From Conexibacter stalactiti (GTDB taxonomy: Bacteria > Actinomycetota > Thermoleophilia > Solirubrobacterales > Solirubrobacteraceae), in assembly GCF_035967765.1 (NCBI RefSeq), contig NZ_JAYWIT010000001.1: a DNA stretch of 64,000 bases; one strand, 5' to 3'. Position 1 is the first letter of the stretch. Every line of letters begins with the position of its first letter. The notes under the pieces were generated by a model. It was not told the DNA's origin. It did no database searches and was given only the letters and a program-made list of their open reading frames with translations. Both the position numbers and the translations under genes were made by a program. Positions 8,422 to 17,377 of the stretch are shown here, in pieces.

Positions 8422-10425
8422 ATGTCGAGCACCGGACGGCTCGCGCGCGAGCGCACCAAGTCGAGATTCGCCGCCGGGACGGCGACGAACCTGCGCGCGC
8501 CCAGAGGCGAGCGCCGCTTCACCGCGGCGCCCGTGCCGACCCGCCGCCAGCGGCTGCGCTATCGCTTCGACGCGACGATGTCGCGCGGGCCGGTCGCGCT
8601 CGTCGGCTGGCTGGCGCTGCTGACGCTGGCGCTGATCGGCGCCGGCGCGGTCGTCGTGCTCGTCTTCGGCCTCGTCCCCGACGAGGGCAGAAAGAGCTTC
8701 ATCGGCCAGCTGTTCAGCACGCTGATGCACGCGATGGACCCCGGCACCGTCGCCGGCGACGGCGGCAGCTGGCAGTTCCTCGTCGCGATGCTGGTCGTCA
8801 CGCTCGGCGGCCTCTTCATCGTCTCGGCGCTGATCGGCGTGATCGCGACGGCGCTCGACGAGAAGCTGCTGGAGCTGCGCAAGGGCCGCTCGTTCGTCGT
8901 CGAGCACGACCACACGCTCGTGCTCGGCTGGTCGGACGCCGTCTTCACGATCCTGCCGGAGCTGGCGATCGCGAACGAGAGCGAGTCCGACCCGACGATC
9001 GTGATCCTCGCCGACCGCGACAAGGTCGAGATGGAGGACGCGATCCGCGCGAAGGTGCCCGACATGAAGGGCACGCGCGTGATCTGCCGCACCGGCTCGC
9101 CGATCGACCTCGCCGACGTCGCGATCGCCAACCCGCGCGCCGCGCGCTCGGTGATCGTGCTCTCGCCCGAGTCCGACGATCCCGACTCCGAGGTGATCAA
9201 GACGGTGCTGGCGCTGACGCGCGGTCCGCACCGGCGCGAGGACGGCTACGAGATCGTCGCCGAGATCCACGACCCCGCCAACCTCGAGGCCGCCCACCTC
9301 GTCGGCGGCGACCAGGCCGCCTTCGTCGACAAGCGCGAGACGATCGCGAAGCTGATCGTGCAGGCGTCGCGCCAGTCGGGCGTCTCGGCCGCCTACGTCG
9401 AGCTGCTCGACTTCGACGGCGAGGAGATCTACTTCCGCGACGACCCGGTCCTGACCGGCGTCAGCTACGGCGAGGCGCTGCTCGCCTACGAGCACGCGAC
9501 CGTGATCGGGATCCAGCGCGCCGACGGCGAGATCCTCGTCAACCCGCCGGCCGAGACGCTGCTGGAGGAGGGCGACCGCGTGATCGCGGTCGCCGAGGAC
9601 GACTCGGTGCTGGAGCAGGTCCAGCGCTACGCCGGCACGCCCGACCTCAGCACGATCGTCAACGGCGAGCGCGTCCCCGACGCCGCCCAGCGGGTCCTGA
9701 TCATCGGCTGGAACTCGCGCACGAGCACGGTCGTCAACGAGCTCGACCACTACGTCGCGCCCGGCTCGGTCGTGACGCTGATGGCCGACACGACCGACGC
9801 CGCCGACGCGATCGCGCTGGAGTGCGCGGGCCTCGCCAACCTCGCCGTCGAGGTGCGCCACGGCAACACGACCGACCGCGCGACGCTCGAAGCGCTCGAC
9901 GTCGGCTCCTACGCCCACGTGATCGTGATGTGTTACGCCGAGCACCTCGACCCGCAGCGGGCCGACGCGCGCACGCTCGTGACGCTGCTGCACCTGCGCG
10001 ACATCGCGGCGAGGCTCGACAGAGCGGTCTCGATCGTCAGCGAGATGCTCGACGACCGCAACCACGAGCTGGCGCAGGTGACCGAGGTCGACGACGTGAT
10101 CGTCTCCGACAAGGTGCTGAGCCTGCTGCTGGCGCAGATCTCCGAGAACCGCCACCTCGCCGAGGTCTTCCGCATCCTGTTCGACGCCGACGGCTCCGAG
10201 ATCTACCTGCGCGAGATGTCCGACTACGTCGAGACCGGCCGCGAGACGACCTTCGCGACCGTCGTCGCGGCCGCGCGCGAGCGCGGCGAGAGCGCGCTCG
10301 GCCTGCGCCTCGCCGAGCTGGCGAGCGACCCCGCCAGCCGCTACGGGATGCGGCTCAACCCGGCCAAGTCGGCGCTGTACGTGCCGGCCGCCGGGGACCA
10401 GGTCGTCGTCCTCGCAGAGGACTGA
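8422..10425 (+). CDS. CASTOR/POLLUX-like ion channel with RCK-type NAD-binding domains
   Basis: A 667-residue protein like the plant CASTOR/POLLUX channels and their bacterial homologues. After a basic N-terminus there is one membrane helix (about 58-82), a pore-like stretch around LFSTLMHAMDPGTVAGDGG, a second helix (about 118-145), then a long cytosolic region with two Rossmann/TrkA-N-like units. Unit one begins HDHTLVLGWSDAVFTILPEL and unit two begins RVLIIGWNSRTSTVVNEL. Such channels pass K+ or other cations and are gated by ligand binding to the cytosolic ring. The next gene (TetR) begins 53 bases downstream and may share the transcript. Arginine AGA is rare here (three seen), unlike many neighbours. 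Confidence 0.87.
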   Translation: MSSTGRLARERTKSRFAAGTATNLRAPRGERRFTAAPVPTRRQRLRYRFDATMSRGPVALVGWLALLTLALIGAGAVVVLVFGLVPDEGRKSFIGQLFSTLMHAMDPGTVAGDGGSWQFLVAMLVVTLGGLFIVSALIGVIATALDEKLLELRKGRSFVVEHDHTLVLGWSDAVFTILPELAIANESESDPTIVILADRDKVEMEDAIRAKVPDMKGTRVICRTGSPIDLADVAIANPRAARSVIVLSPESDDPDSEVIKTVLALTRGPHRREDGYEIVAEIHDPANLEAAHLVGGDQAAFVDKRETIAKLIVQASRQSGVSAAYVELLDFDGEEIYFRDDPVLTGVSYGEALLAYEHATVIGIQRADGEILVNPPAETLLEEGDRVIAVAEDDSVLEQVQRYAGTPDLSTIVNGERVPDAAQRVLIIGWNSRTSTVVNELDHYVAPGSVVTLMADTTDAADAIALECAGLANLAVEVRHGNTTDRATLEALDVGSYAHVIVMCYAEHLDPQRADARTLVTLLHLRDIAARLDRAVSIVSEMLDDRNHELAQVTEVDDVIVSDKVLSLLLAQISENRHLAEVFRILFDADGSEIYLREMSDYVETGRETTFATVVAAARERGESALGLRLAELASDPASRYGMRLNPAKSALYVPAAGDQVVVLAED

Positions 10426-10478
10426 TCAATCAGCACAGGCACACCGGCGTTTTTCTGACGCTGGTAGTTTCCGGAGCG

Positions 10479-11054
10479 ATGCAGGAGCTGTCCCCCCGCG
10501 CCCGCGAGATCGTCGAGGTCGCTCGCGAGCTGTTGGAGCGCGAGGGTCCCGAGGGCCTTTCGATGCGCCGGATCGCCGCCCAGCTCGGGATCCGCGCGCC
10601 GTCGCTGTACGAGCACGTCGCCGACAAGCGCGCGCTCGAGAACGCGATCATCTCGCAGGCCTTCTTCGAACAGGGCGAGATGACCGCCGCGGCGGCAGCC
10701 CATGCGAGGGTCAGCGGCGAGGACCCGATAAACGCGATCGGCGTCGCCTACCGCGGCTACGCGCTGGAGCATCCGCACGTCTACCGACTGATGACCGACC
10801 ACGGGCTCGACCGCGCCGCGCTCGTCGAGGGCTCGGAGCAGTTCGCGGGCGAGGCGCTGCGCCAGGCGGTCGGCGGCGACCTGACGCTGGCGCGCGTGCT
10901 GTGGGCCTTCGCCCACGGGATGATCATGCTGGAGCTGAACGACCGCTTCGCCGAGGGCAGCGACGCGGACCAGCTGTGGACGGCCGGCCTGACCGCGCTG
11001 CGCGCGAGCGCAGACGCGAAGACCGGCCGCGGCGAGCCCAGCTCAGCCGGCTGA
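10479..11054 (+). CDS. TetR/AcrR family regulator
   Basis: A 191-residue TetR-type repressor. The helix-turn-helix lies at about residues 26-48 (GLSMRRIAAQLGIRAPSLYE), followed by the helical ligand domain of the TetR_C type with YRGYALEHPHVYRLM. I take the ATG at 10479, at the usual distance before the first helix; the same frame runs far upstream only because it is the antisense-free shadow of the channel gene. Its end overlaps the convergent lipoprotein gene by 12 bases. Target and ligand are unknown; autoregulation or control of the upstream channel is possible. Confidence 0.88.
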   Translation: MQELSPRAREIVEVARELLEREGPEGLSMRRIAAQLGIRAPSLYEHVADKRALENAIISQAFFEQGEMTAAAAAHARVSGEDPINAIGVAYRGYALEHPHVYRLMTDHGLDRAALVEGSEQFAGEALRQAVGGDLTLARVLWAFAHGMIMLELNDRFAEGSDADQLWTAGLTALRASADAKTGRGEPSSAG

Positions 11055-11429
11055 CCCGCCCGGGGTCACCTTCCACTCGCCGTCCTCCTTGGCGAATCTG
11101 ACGGTCGTCGGGCCGTCGTCGTCGCTGATTCTCGCGACCGCGCCGTCGCCGTCGATCGTGATGTCCTCGATCGTCACCTCGCTGCCTCTGTCGCCCGACT
11201 CCTCGCCGGATCTGACGCAGCCGTCCTTGCCGCCCATCTGCTCCAGCGTGGCGGCGTCGACGTGATCGCAGACGGCGAGCGGATCGGCGCCGATCGCCTC
11301 GATCACCGCGGTGATCTGATCCTCGTCGGAGTTCGAGTCGGAGTCGCTGCCGCCGCAGGCGCCGAGGGCAAGGGCGGGAAGCGTCAACAGCAATGCGGTC
11401 GTCGTGCGGGCCTTGAACATGGCGTCCAT
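11043..11429 (-). CDS. small secreted lipoprotein, hypothetical
   Basis: A 128-residue predicted lipoprotein. The N-terminus has a short basic region, a hydrophobic core and the lipobox LALGAC, so the mature protein would begin with a lipidated Cys followed by an acidic Ser/Asp linker. The remaining 90 residues resemble small DUF4878-like or NTF2-like lipoproteins that end in a strand such as VRFAKEDGEWKVTPGG. Function unknown. The 91 bases upstream to the next gene end hold its promoter, which I cannot pinpoint. Confidence 0.75.
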   Translation of the reverse strand: MDAMFKARTTTALLLTLPALALGACGGSDSDSNSDEDQITAVIEAIGADPLAVCDHVDAATLEQMGGKDGCVRSGEESGDRGSEVTIEDITIDGDGAVARISDDDGPTTVRFAKEDGEWKVTPGGSAG

Positions 11430-11520
11430 TCCGGGGAGAGCCGCGCCCGGTGCGCGGCGGTCGATCGGGTGATCGGCCGCACCGACGCGAAATGCAGCCT
11501 TTCGGCGTACGCGCCGCCCC

Positions 11521-13431
11521 TCAGTGCACGTCGTCGACGAGCGCCTCGTCGGCGCGGATGATGTGCATCACCGCGTTGATCAGCGCCAGGTGCGTGAACG
11601 CCTGCGGGAAGTTGCCGAGGTGGCGGCCCGAATGGGGGTCGATCTCCTCGGCGTAGAGCGCCAGCGGGCTGGCGTAGGAGAGCAGCTTGTCGCAGAGGTC
11701 GCGGGCGCGCTGGACCTCGCCGATCTCGACCAGCGCCGAGACGAGCCAGAAGGAGCAGATCGCGAACGAGCCCTCCTCGCCGGTGAGGCCGTCGTCGGTC
11801 TCGGTCACCTTGTAGCGCAGCACCATGTCGTTGACCGTCAGCTCGTCGGCGATCGCCAGCACCGTGGTGCGCACGCGCGGGTCGCTCGACGGCAGGAAGC
11901 CGAGCATCGGGATCAGCAGCAGCGAGGCGTCGAGCGCGACGGTGTCGTAGTGCTGCACGAAGACGCCGCGCTCGTCGACGCCGCGCTCGCAGATCTCCGC
12001 GTGCATCTCGTCGGCGGCGGCGCGCCAGCGCTTCGCCGCCTCACGGTCGCCGCGCAGCCGCGCCAGGCGCGCGCCGCGGTCGGCCGCGACCCAGCAGAAG
12101 ATCTTCGAGGAGGTGAAGTGCCGCGGCTCGCCGCGCACCTCCCAGATGCCGCGGTCGGGCTCGCGCCACTCCGCGACGGCCGTGTCGACCTGCTTGACGA
12201 CGAGCGGCCAGAGGCGGTCGTCGAGGCGGTCGCCGGAGCGGATGTGGAGCCGGATCGAGTCGAGCAGCACGCCCCAGACGTCGTGCTGGCGCTGATCCCA
12301 CGCGCCGTTGCCGATCCGCACCGGCTTGGCGCCCTCGTAGCCGCTGAGGTGGTCGAGGATCTCCTCCTCGAGCCGTTCGCGCCCGTCGATCCCGTACATG
12401 ATCGAGAGCCGCCCGCCGGCCTCCAGGCGGTCGGTGATGAAGTAGAGGAAGTCGTGCGCCTCGCGGTCGAAGCCGAGCGTCGAGAGGCCCCACAACATGA
12501 AGGTCGAGTCGCGCAGCCAGGTGTAGCGGTAGTCCCAGTTGCGCTCGCCGCCGGGCGTCTCCGGCAGCGAGGTCGTCGCGGCCGCCATCATCGCGCCGGT
12601 CGGGGCGTAGGTGAGGCCCTTCAGCGTCAGCGCCGAGCGCTGCAGGTGGACGCGCCAGGGATGGTCGGGGAAGCGCCCGCGGCTGATCCACTCGTGCCAG
12701 AAGTTGCCGGTGTAGGAGAGCTGCGCGCGCGCCTCCTCGTAGCTGTCGGGCGGCAGATGGGTCGACCAGCCGAGCGCGCAGAAGAGCGTGTCGCCCGCTC
12801 TCATGCGCGTCTCGGCGCGGGCGCGCGGACCCTCGAAGCCGAGCCGCATGTCGGTCCGCAGGCGCAGCTGGAGGTCGCTCCCCTCCGCCGTGCAGGCGCC
12901 GTCGCCGTAGCCGTCGCCCGCGTAGCTCCACGAGCCGCGCTTGCGCGCGTAGTCGAACGCCGGCTCGCAGTCGAGCTCGACGTCGACGAAGCCGTTGAGG
13001 CAGCGCATCGTGCGCAGCAGCACGTGGCCGGCCTCGTGGTCGCGCGGCGAGCGCGCGTAGCGGCGCGAGCGCTCGCTGCCGTGGTGCCACGGCCCGATCA
13101 CCAGCACGTCGCGCACGACCAGCCAGCCGGTCGGCGTGCCCCACGTCGTCTCCAGGATCATCGTGCCGGGCAGGTAGCGGCGGTCGGCCGGCACGACCTC
13201 GTCGCGCGGGCCGACGCGGAAACGGCCGGCGTGGCGGTCGAGGATCCCGGCGAAGACGCTCGGGCCGTCCATCCGCGGCAGGCACATCCACTCGACGTTG
13301 CCGCTCTTGGCGACGAGCGCGCAGACCTCGCAGTCCGACAGGAAGCCGTAGTCGGCGATCGGCGGGAACTGGCTGCCGCCGAGCGGGATCTCCTGCGCGG
13401 CGGGCTCGGCGGTGGCGACCTCGAATTCCAC
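11521..13431 (-). CDS. glycoside hydrolase family 15 (glucoamylase-like)
   Basis: A 636-residue GH15 protein, which hydrolyses alpha-glucosidic bonds of glucans or trehalose. The N-terminal beta domain starts IADYGFLSDCEVCALV. The catalytic (alpha/alpha)6 barrel shows the family blocks GGERNWDYRYTWLRDSTFML and TGEEGSFAICSFWLVSALVE, the latter carrying the catalytic-base Glu region. I choose the GTG at 13431 (VEFEVATAEP), because the sequence upstream is low-complexity and overlaps the promoter of the divergent gene at 13531. There is no signal peptide, so the enzyme is probably cytosolic. The length is typical for the bacterial family. Confidence 0.88.
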   Translation of the reverse strand: MEFEVATAEPAAQEIPLGGSQFPPIADYGFLSDCEVCALVAKSGNVEWMCLPRMDGPSVFAGILDRHAGRFRVGPRDEVVPADRRYLPGTMILETTWGTPTGWLVVRDVLVIGPWHHGSERSRRYARSPRDHEAGHVLLRTMRCLNGFVDVELDCEPAFDYARKRGSWSYAGDGYGDGACTAEGSDLQLRLRTDMRLGFEGPRARAETRMRAGDTLFCALGWSTHLPPDSYEEARAQLSYTGNFWHEWISRGRFPDHPWRVHLQRSALTLKGLTYAPTGAMMAAATTSLPETPGGERNWDYRYTWLRDSTFMLWGLSTLGFDREAHDFLYFITDRLEAGGRLSIMYGIDGRERLEEEILDHLSGYEGAKPVRIGNGAWDQRQHDVWGVLLDSIRLHIRSGDRLDDRLWPLVVKQVDTAVAEWREPDRGIWEVRGEPRHFTSSKIFCWVAADRGARLARLRGDREAAKRWRAAADEMHAEICERGVDERGVFVQHYDTVALDASLLLIPMLGFLPSSDPRVRTTVLAIADELTVNDMVLRYKVTETDDGLTGEEGSFAICSFWLVSALVEIGEVQRARDLCDKLLSYASPLALYAEEIDPHSGRHLGNFPQAFTHLALINAVMHIIRADEALVDDVH

Positions 13432-13530
13432 GCGACGAACGCTAGCGTCCGGGCCTGGCAGGGCGTATGTCCAAACGGAGGAAGGCGGCTCGACGCGCGA
13501 CTTCTCCGTGGCAGCCCCGTTCTCAGCTGC

Positions 13531-14614
13531 ATGCGCCCCTTTCGGCTGATCCCGCTCCTGCTCGCGCTCGCCGTGCCGCTGCTGCCGCCGGCCGTGGCGA
13601 GCGGTTCGACGATCTCGCTCACGCTCGGCGAGGAGGAGGTGCCGAAGGGGCCGCCGGTGAAGGTCGCGACGGTCCTGTGGCAGGCGGCGCCGGGCGAGGT
13701 GAACGCCGGCGAGCTGGACTCCAGCGCCGGCGTGGTCGCCGTGCGCGGCACCGGCGCCCCGATCGCCCCCGGCAGCGGCTGCGCGGCCACCGCCGACGGC
13801 TGGGTCACCTGCTCGCTCGGCGCCGGCCCGCGTAACACGACCATCCGCGTCGACCTCGGCGACGGCGACGACACGCTGCTCGCCAAGGGCGCCGACGGCC
13901 ACCCGCTGGTGCTCTCCGGCGGTGCCGGCGCGGACCGTTCGCCGACGACCTGCTCGACGGCGGCCCCGGCGGCGACGAGGCCGACTCCTCGCAGCGGCGG
14001 CAGCCGATCGCCGTCGACCTCGCGGCCGGCGGCGGCGGCAGCGCCGGCGAGCGCGACACGCTGACCGCGGTCGAGAACGCGATCGGCGGCTACGGCGCCG
14101 ACGAGCTGCGCGGCGACGACGGCCCGAACGAGCTGGACGGCTACTTCGGCAGCGGCCGCATGACCGTGCTCGGGGGCGCGGGCGCCGACCTGCTCGTCGA
14201 CCTCGCCGGTCTGCTCACCTGCGGCCCCGGTCGCGACCGCGTCGCGAACGAGAGCACCTCCTTCGGGCGCGGCGTCGTCGTGAGCGACTGCGAGCGGGTC
14301 GAGCTGCCGCTCTTCGACATCACCGCGCTGCGCTTCGCGCGCCGCGCCGTCGGCATGACGCTGCGACGCGCACGGTGGCGGTCAGAGACCGCGGGCGGCT
14401 GCGCGTGGCGATCGCCGCGCGGCAACCGCTGCCGCCGCGCGTGCGGATCGAGCTGCGCGCCTTCGCCTGTCGCGGCGACCGCGGGCTCGGGCTCGAGAGC
14501 GAGTCGGCGGCGTCGTTCCCGCTGCAGCGCGCGCCGGTCGCGCAGGTGCCGACGCCGGCTCAGGCGTCGCCGTCGAAGACGACGCGGTCGCGGCCCGCGC
14601 GCTTGGCGGCGTAG
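13531..14614 (+). pseudogene. RTX-like secreted protein broken by two apparent frameshifts
   Basis: The first frame begins at 13531 with a clear signal peptide (MRPFRLIPLLLALAVPLLPP) and reads well to LSGGAGADR near 13938. Sense then continues in another frame from about 13941 as ADDLLDGGPGGDEAD, with later repeats such as VLGGAGADLLVDLAG, and near 14360 moves to a third frame as RTVAVRDRGRLRVAIAAR, ending at 14614. Each jump is equivalent to one missing base. The rebuilt product has Gly/Asp-rich calcium-binding RTX-like repeats, as in the intact protein at 51150. The tail overlaps the convergent cyclase gene by about 55 bases. Either a genuine decaying gene or two sequencing errors. Confidence 0.65.
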
Positions 14615-16023
14615 AGCGCGCGGTCGGCGCGGTCGAGCAGCGCCGCCGGCGTCTCGATCCCGTCCCATGTCGCACAGCCGATCGAGCAGGTCTCGCCGTC
14701 GGGGGTCGCCGCCCGCACGCGCTCGATCAGCGCGCGCGCCGAGCCCGCGTCGCACTGCGGCAGCACGAGCGTGAACTCCTCCCCGCCGTAGCGCGCGACG
14801 AGGTCGCTGCGGCGCACGGCGTTCTCCCACGCGTCCGCGGCATGGCGCAGCAGCCGGTCGCCGGCCTGGTGGCCGAGGCGGTCGTTGTACAGCTTGAAGT
14901 GGTCGAGGTCCAGCATCGCGAGCGTCAGCGGCTCGCTGGTGCGCGCGGCCCGCGCGATCTCGCGCGCGAGCACCTCGTCGAGCATGCGGCGGTTGGAGAG
15001 ACCGGTCAGCGGGTCGGTGCGGCTGAGCTGCTCCAGTCTGTCCAGCAGCGTCGCCCGCTCGAGCGCGACGGCAGCCTGGTCGGCGAGCGTCGCCAGCGTC
15101 CGCCGCACCGTCGCGGGCAGCGCCGTGAGCGGCCGTCTCCACCACACCACCAGGACGCCGGCCGCGCCGTCGGGACCGGCCGCGCCGACCGGGAAGGCGG
15201 CGACGGCGCTCGCGCCCATACGCTCCATCAGCGCGCGCGTCATCGCCGGCACCGCGGCGCCGTCGCCGTCACCGTGGAACTCAGCGCGCCCGCCGGCGCA
15301 GACGCGTCCGGTCAGCGAGCCGGGGCCGACCGGCAGCGTCAGCTGCTCGGGCAGCGGCTCGCTCGTCGCGGCGACCTCCAGCCGCCGGCCGTCGCGGACG
15401 ACGAGCATGCCGCCGTCGGCGCCGCCTGCGGTGCGCGCGCCGCCGCAGATCAGCGTGTGCACCTCGTCCAGGTCGTTGGCGCAGGCGAGCGCGGCGGTCA
15501 CCTCGGCGATCGCCATCAGCGCGCGGCTGTGCTCCAGCTCGGCGGTGACGGCGTCGGCGAGCAGCCGCAGCGTCTCGACCGCCTCGGCGCTCGGCTCGTG
15601 CGGGACGGAGTCGGTGACGCAGAGGGCGCCGAGCGCGCAGCCGTCGCTGGAGACGAGCGGCGCGCCGACGTAGGCGCGCAGCCCCTGCGCGACGAGCGGG
15701 TTGTCGCGGAAGCGCGGATCGGTCGCGGTGTCGCCGGCGACCAGCACGCGGTCGGGCGCGAGGATCGCCTGTGCGCAGAAGGAGAGCTCGCGCGGGGTGA
15801 TCTCGCCCGCCTCCAGGCCCGCGGCGGCGACCGTCACCTGGATCGTGTCGCGCACGAGGTTGAGCCGCACCTCCGGGTAGCCGAGCAGGTGCGCGACGAG
15901 CGTCACGAGCCGCTGCAGCCCGCTCGACGCCTCCTCCGCGGCCGCGACGGCGGCGCTGACCGCGGCGAGACGGCGCTGCTCGTCCGACGCGCCGACGGAC
16001 TGGCCGATCTCCATGGTGCTCAT
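14560..16023 (-). CDS. diguanylate cyclase, GAF-GAF-GGDEF
   Basis: A 487-residue protein that should make cyclic di-GMP from GTP. Two GAF sensor domains occupy about residues 20-165 and 175-320 (YVGAPLVSSDGCALGALCVT is typical of the first). The GGDEF domain follows from about 330 (DPLTGLSNRRMLDEVL). The active-site motif is GGEEF at 413-417, and an inhibitory-site RxxD (R404 to D407) lies exactly five residues before it, so product feedback inhibition is likely. No membrane segments, so it is cytosolic. The ligand of the GAF domains is unknown. Confidence 0.92.
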   Translation of the reverse strand: MSTMEIGQSVGASDEQRRLAAVSAAVAAAEEASSGLQRLVTLVAHLLGYPEVRLNLVRDTIQVTVAAAGLEAGEITPRELSFCAQAILAPDRVLVAGDTATDPRFRDNPLVAQGLRAYVGAPLVSSDGCALGALCVTDSVPHEPSAEAVETLRLLADAVTAELEHSRALMAIAEVTAALACANDLDEVHTLICGGARTAGGADGGMLVVRDGRRLEVAATSEPLPEQLTLPVGPGSLTGRVCAGGRAEFHGDGDGAAVPAMTRALMERMGASAVAAFPVGAAGPDGAAGVLVVWWRRPLTALPATVRRTLATLADQAAVALERATLLDRLEQLSRTDPLTGLSNRRMLDEVLAREIARAARTSEPLTLAMLDLDHFKLYNDRLGHQAGDRLLRHAADAWENAVRRSDLVARYGGEEFTLVLPQCDAGSARALIERVRAATPDGETCSIGCATWDGIETPAALLDRADRALYAAKRAGRDRVVFDGDA

Positions 16024-16138
16024 CGTGCCCCCGTTGTCGGCTCGTCAGCATGCTGACTTGATCGCCGAGGCGCGTCCGCACTCGTGTCACACCGATTTCC
16101 CACCGTGTCGCGAACGAGCGAGCGGGTAGCTGGAGGAC

Positions 16139-16675
16139 ATGAGCGATCGGCAGCAGCGCGAGCGTCGCGACGTGAGATCGGCCGACCCGTCGCTTTCGCC
16201 TGCGGCCAACCGGATCCTCACCGACGAGCTGCGCGAGGTGGTCGGCAGCGACACGGCCGAGGTGCCGGCCAACCGGGCGCGCGTCGCGGCCGCCAGCCAC
16301 GGCGGGCGCTCGCGGCTGTTCGTCGGCGTCAGCGACAACCGCGTCCTGTTCGGCAGCCTCTTCTTCGCCGCGCTCGTGATCGGCGCGGTGCTGGCGATCA
16401 CGACTGGATCCTGGTGGCTGCTGCCGCTGGCGGTCGGCGTCGACCTGCTCGGCACCGTCGTCGTCGCGACGCTGCTGCTGGGCCTCACGACCGAGGTCGA
16501 GCACGTCGACCCGCGTTCCGCCGCGCTGCTGGAGGAGGAGGGTGTCGAGGACCCCGACAAGCTCTTCACCGAACTGGTCGAGGAGTTCGCGCCCGAGGAC
16601 GAGGCCGCGCGCGAGGAGGCGGAGCAGCGCCGCAAGGTGACGCCGTCGAGACGCAGCAGAGCCGTCGGGCCCTGA
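16139..16675 (+). CDS. two-helix membrane protein, hypothetical
   Basis: A 178-residue protein I do not recognise. The N-terminal 60 residues are hydrophilic, followed by two membrane helices (about 75-95 and 97-120, LFGSLFFAALVIGAVLAI and LPLAVGVDLLGTVVVATLLL) and an acidic C-terminal tail rich in Glu that ends in basic residues. A good ribosome site (GGAGG) stands before the ATG. It is divergent from the diguanylate cyclase with a 115-base gap. Function unknown. Confidence 0.75.
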   Translation: MSDRQQRERRDVRSADPSLSPAANRILTDELREVVGSDTAEVPANRARVAAASHGGRSRLFVGVSDNRVLFGSLFFAALVIGAVLAITTGSWWLLPLAVGVDLLGTVVVATLLLGLTTEVEHVDPRSAALLEEEGVEDPDKLFTELVEEFAPEDEAAREEAEQRRKVTPSRRSRAVGP

Positions 16676-16708
16676 GTTCGAGTCGCGAACGGGCTCGAAA
16701 TCGGCGAG

Positions 16709-16724
16709 TGTGAGCGACCTCACA
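16709..16724. promoter_or_regulatory. CRP-type palindromic operator
   Basis: TGTGAGCGACCTCACA is a perfect TGTGA-N6-TCACA palindrome, the binding consensus of CRP/FNR-family cAMP receptor proteins including mycobacterial Crp. It stands 112 bases before the chosen start of the zinc-ribbon/PAS-like gene in an intergenic stretch of lower GC than its surroundings. Binding is inferred from the motif alone. Confidence 0.5.
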
Positions 16725-16835
16725 GTCTCCAAAAGCTCACCATTTCGCCGGATAGCTGGCTATCGCACGGCCATTCCGTCCAGTTCCACACCGAACACAT
16801 ACACCTGCTTGAACGAAGTTCCCGATACTGCTCCC

Positions 16836-17324
16836 ATGGCTTCGGCCCGCCCATTCCTCCGCCTCGTTCCCTCGACCGCCGAGGAGGCCCGTCCCTCCCA
16901 GTGGTTCTGCGGCCACTGCGGTTCCGTCACGAACGAGATCCCGGCGCCGGTCGCCCGCGTCTGCGGCGACTGCGAGCTGGGGCTGCTGATGGAGGCGAGC
17001 GCCGATCTGGTCCCGCAGCCGCGCGAGCCGTTCCTGATCGTCGACAAGTCGCTGTCGGTGCGCGCGCTCTCCGCCGAGGCGCAGCGCTTCCTCGCCGTCG
17101 GCGAGGGCGACGCGGTCGAGCGGCCGGTCACCGAGCTGCTGACGCCGGCCGATGCCGAGGCCGCCAGTGCCGACGCCTTCGCGGCCGCGATCATGCACGC
17201 CGCCGCGGGCGACGACGAGCTGCGCCGCCTGACGGTGCGCCCCGTCAACGTCTTCGGCGTGCGGATGGCGATGCGCGTCGGCGTCTGCGGACCGCCGCGC
17301 GCCGCGCTGCTGGTGCTGGAGTAG
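16836..17324 (+). CDS. zinc-ribbon protein with PAS-like domain
   Basis: A 162-residue protein. The N-terminus holds a four-cysteine zinc-ribbon pattern, CGHCG and then CGDC (about residues 25-45). The following domain (FLIVDKSLSVRALSAEAQRF onward) looks like a PAS fold. I choose the ATG at 16836 over an upstream start at 16710, since the extension reads as AT-richer promoter sequence that contains the CRP-type site. GATACT at 16824-16829 could be a -10 box only six bases before the ATG, which would make a leaderless transcript. A small redox or ligand sensor is possible but unproven. Confidence 0.7.
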   Translation: MASARPFLRLVPSTAEEARPSQWFCGHCGSVTNEIPAPVARVCGDCELGLLMEASADLVPQPREPFLIVDKSLSVRALSAEAQRFLAVGEGDAVERPVTELLTPADAEAASADAFAAAIMHAAAGDDELRRLTVRPVNVFGVRMAMRVGVCGPPRAALLVLE

Positions 17325-17377
17325 CCGACTCCGCGGCCCTCAGCGGCCGCGCGTGAAGCCTGCGCCGAGCGCGTCGC

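Noticed and set aside
13531..14614. Programmed ribosomal frameshifting in the RTX-like gene
   Set aside because: No slippery heptamer or downstream pseudoknot is evident at either jump, and two programmed shifts in one secreted-protein gene is improbable; indels or decay are simpler.
16860..17324. Insertion sequence or recombination site near the lower-GC stretch
   Set aside because: The low GC ends at the promoter; there are no terminal inverted repeats, target duplications or transposase.
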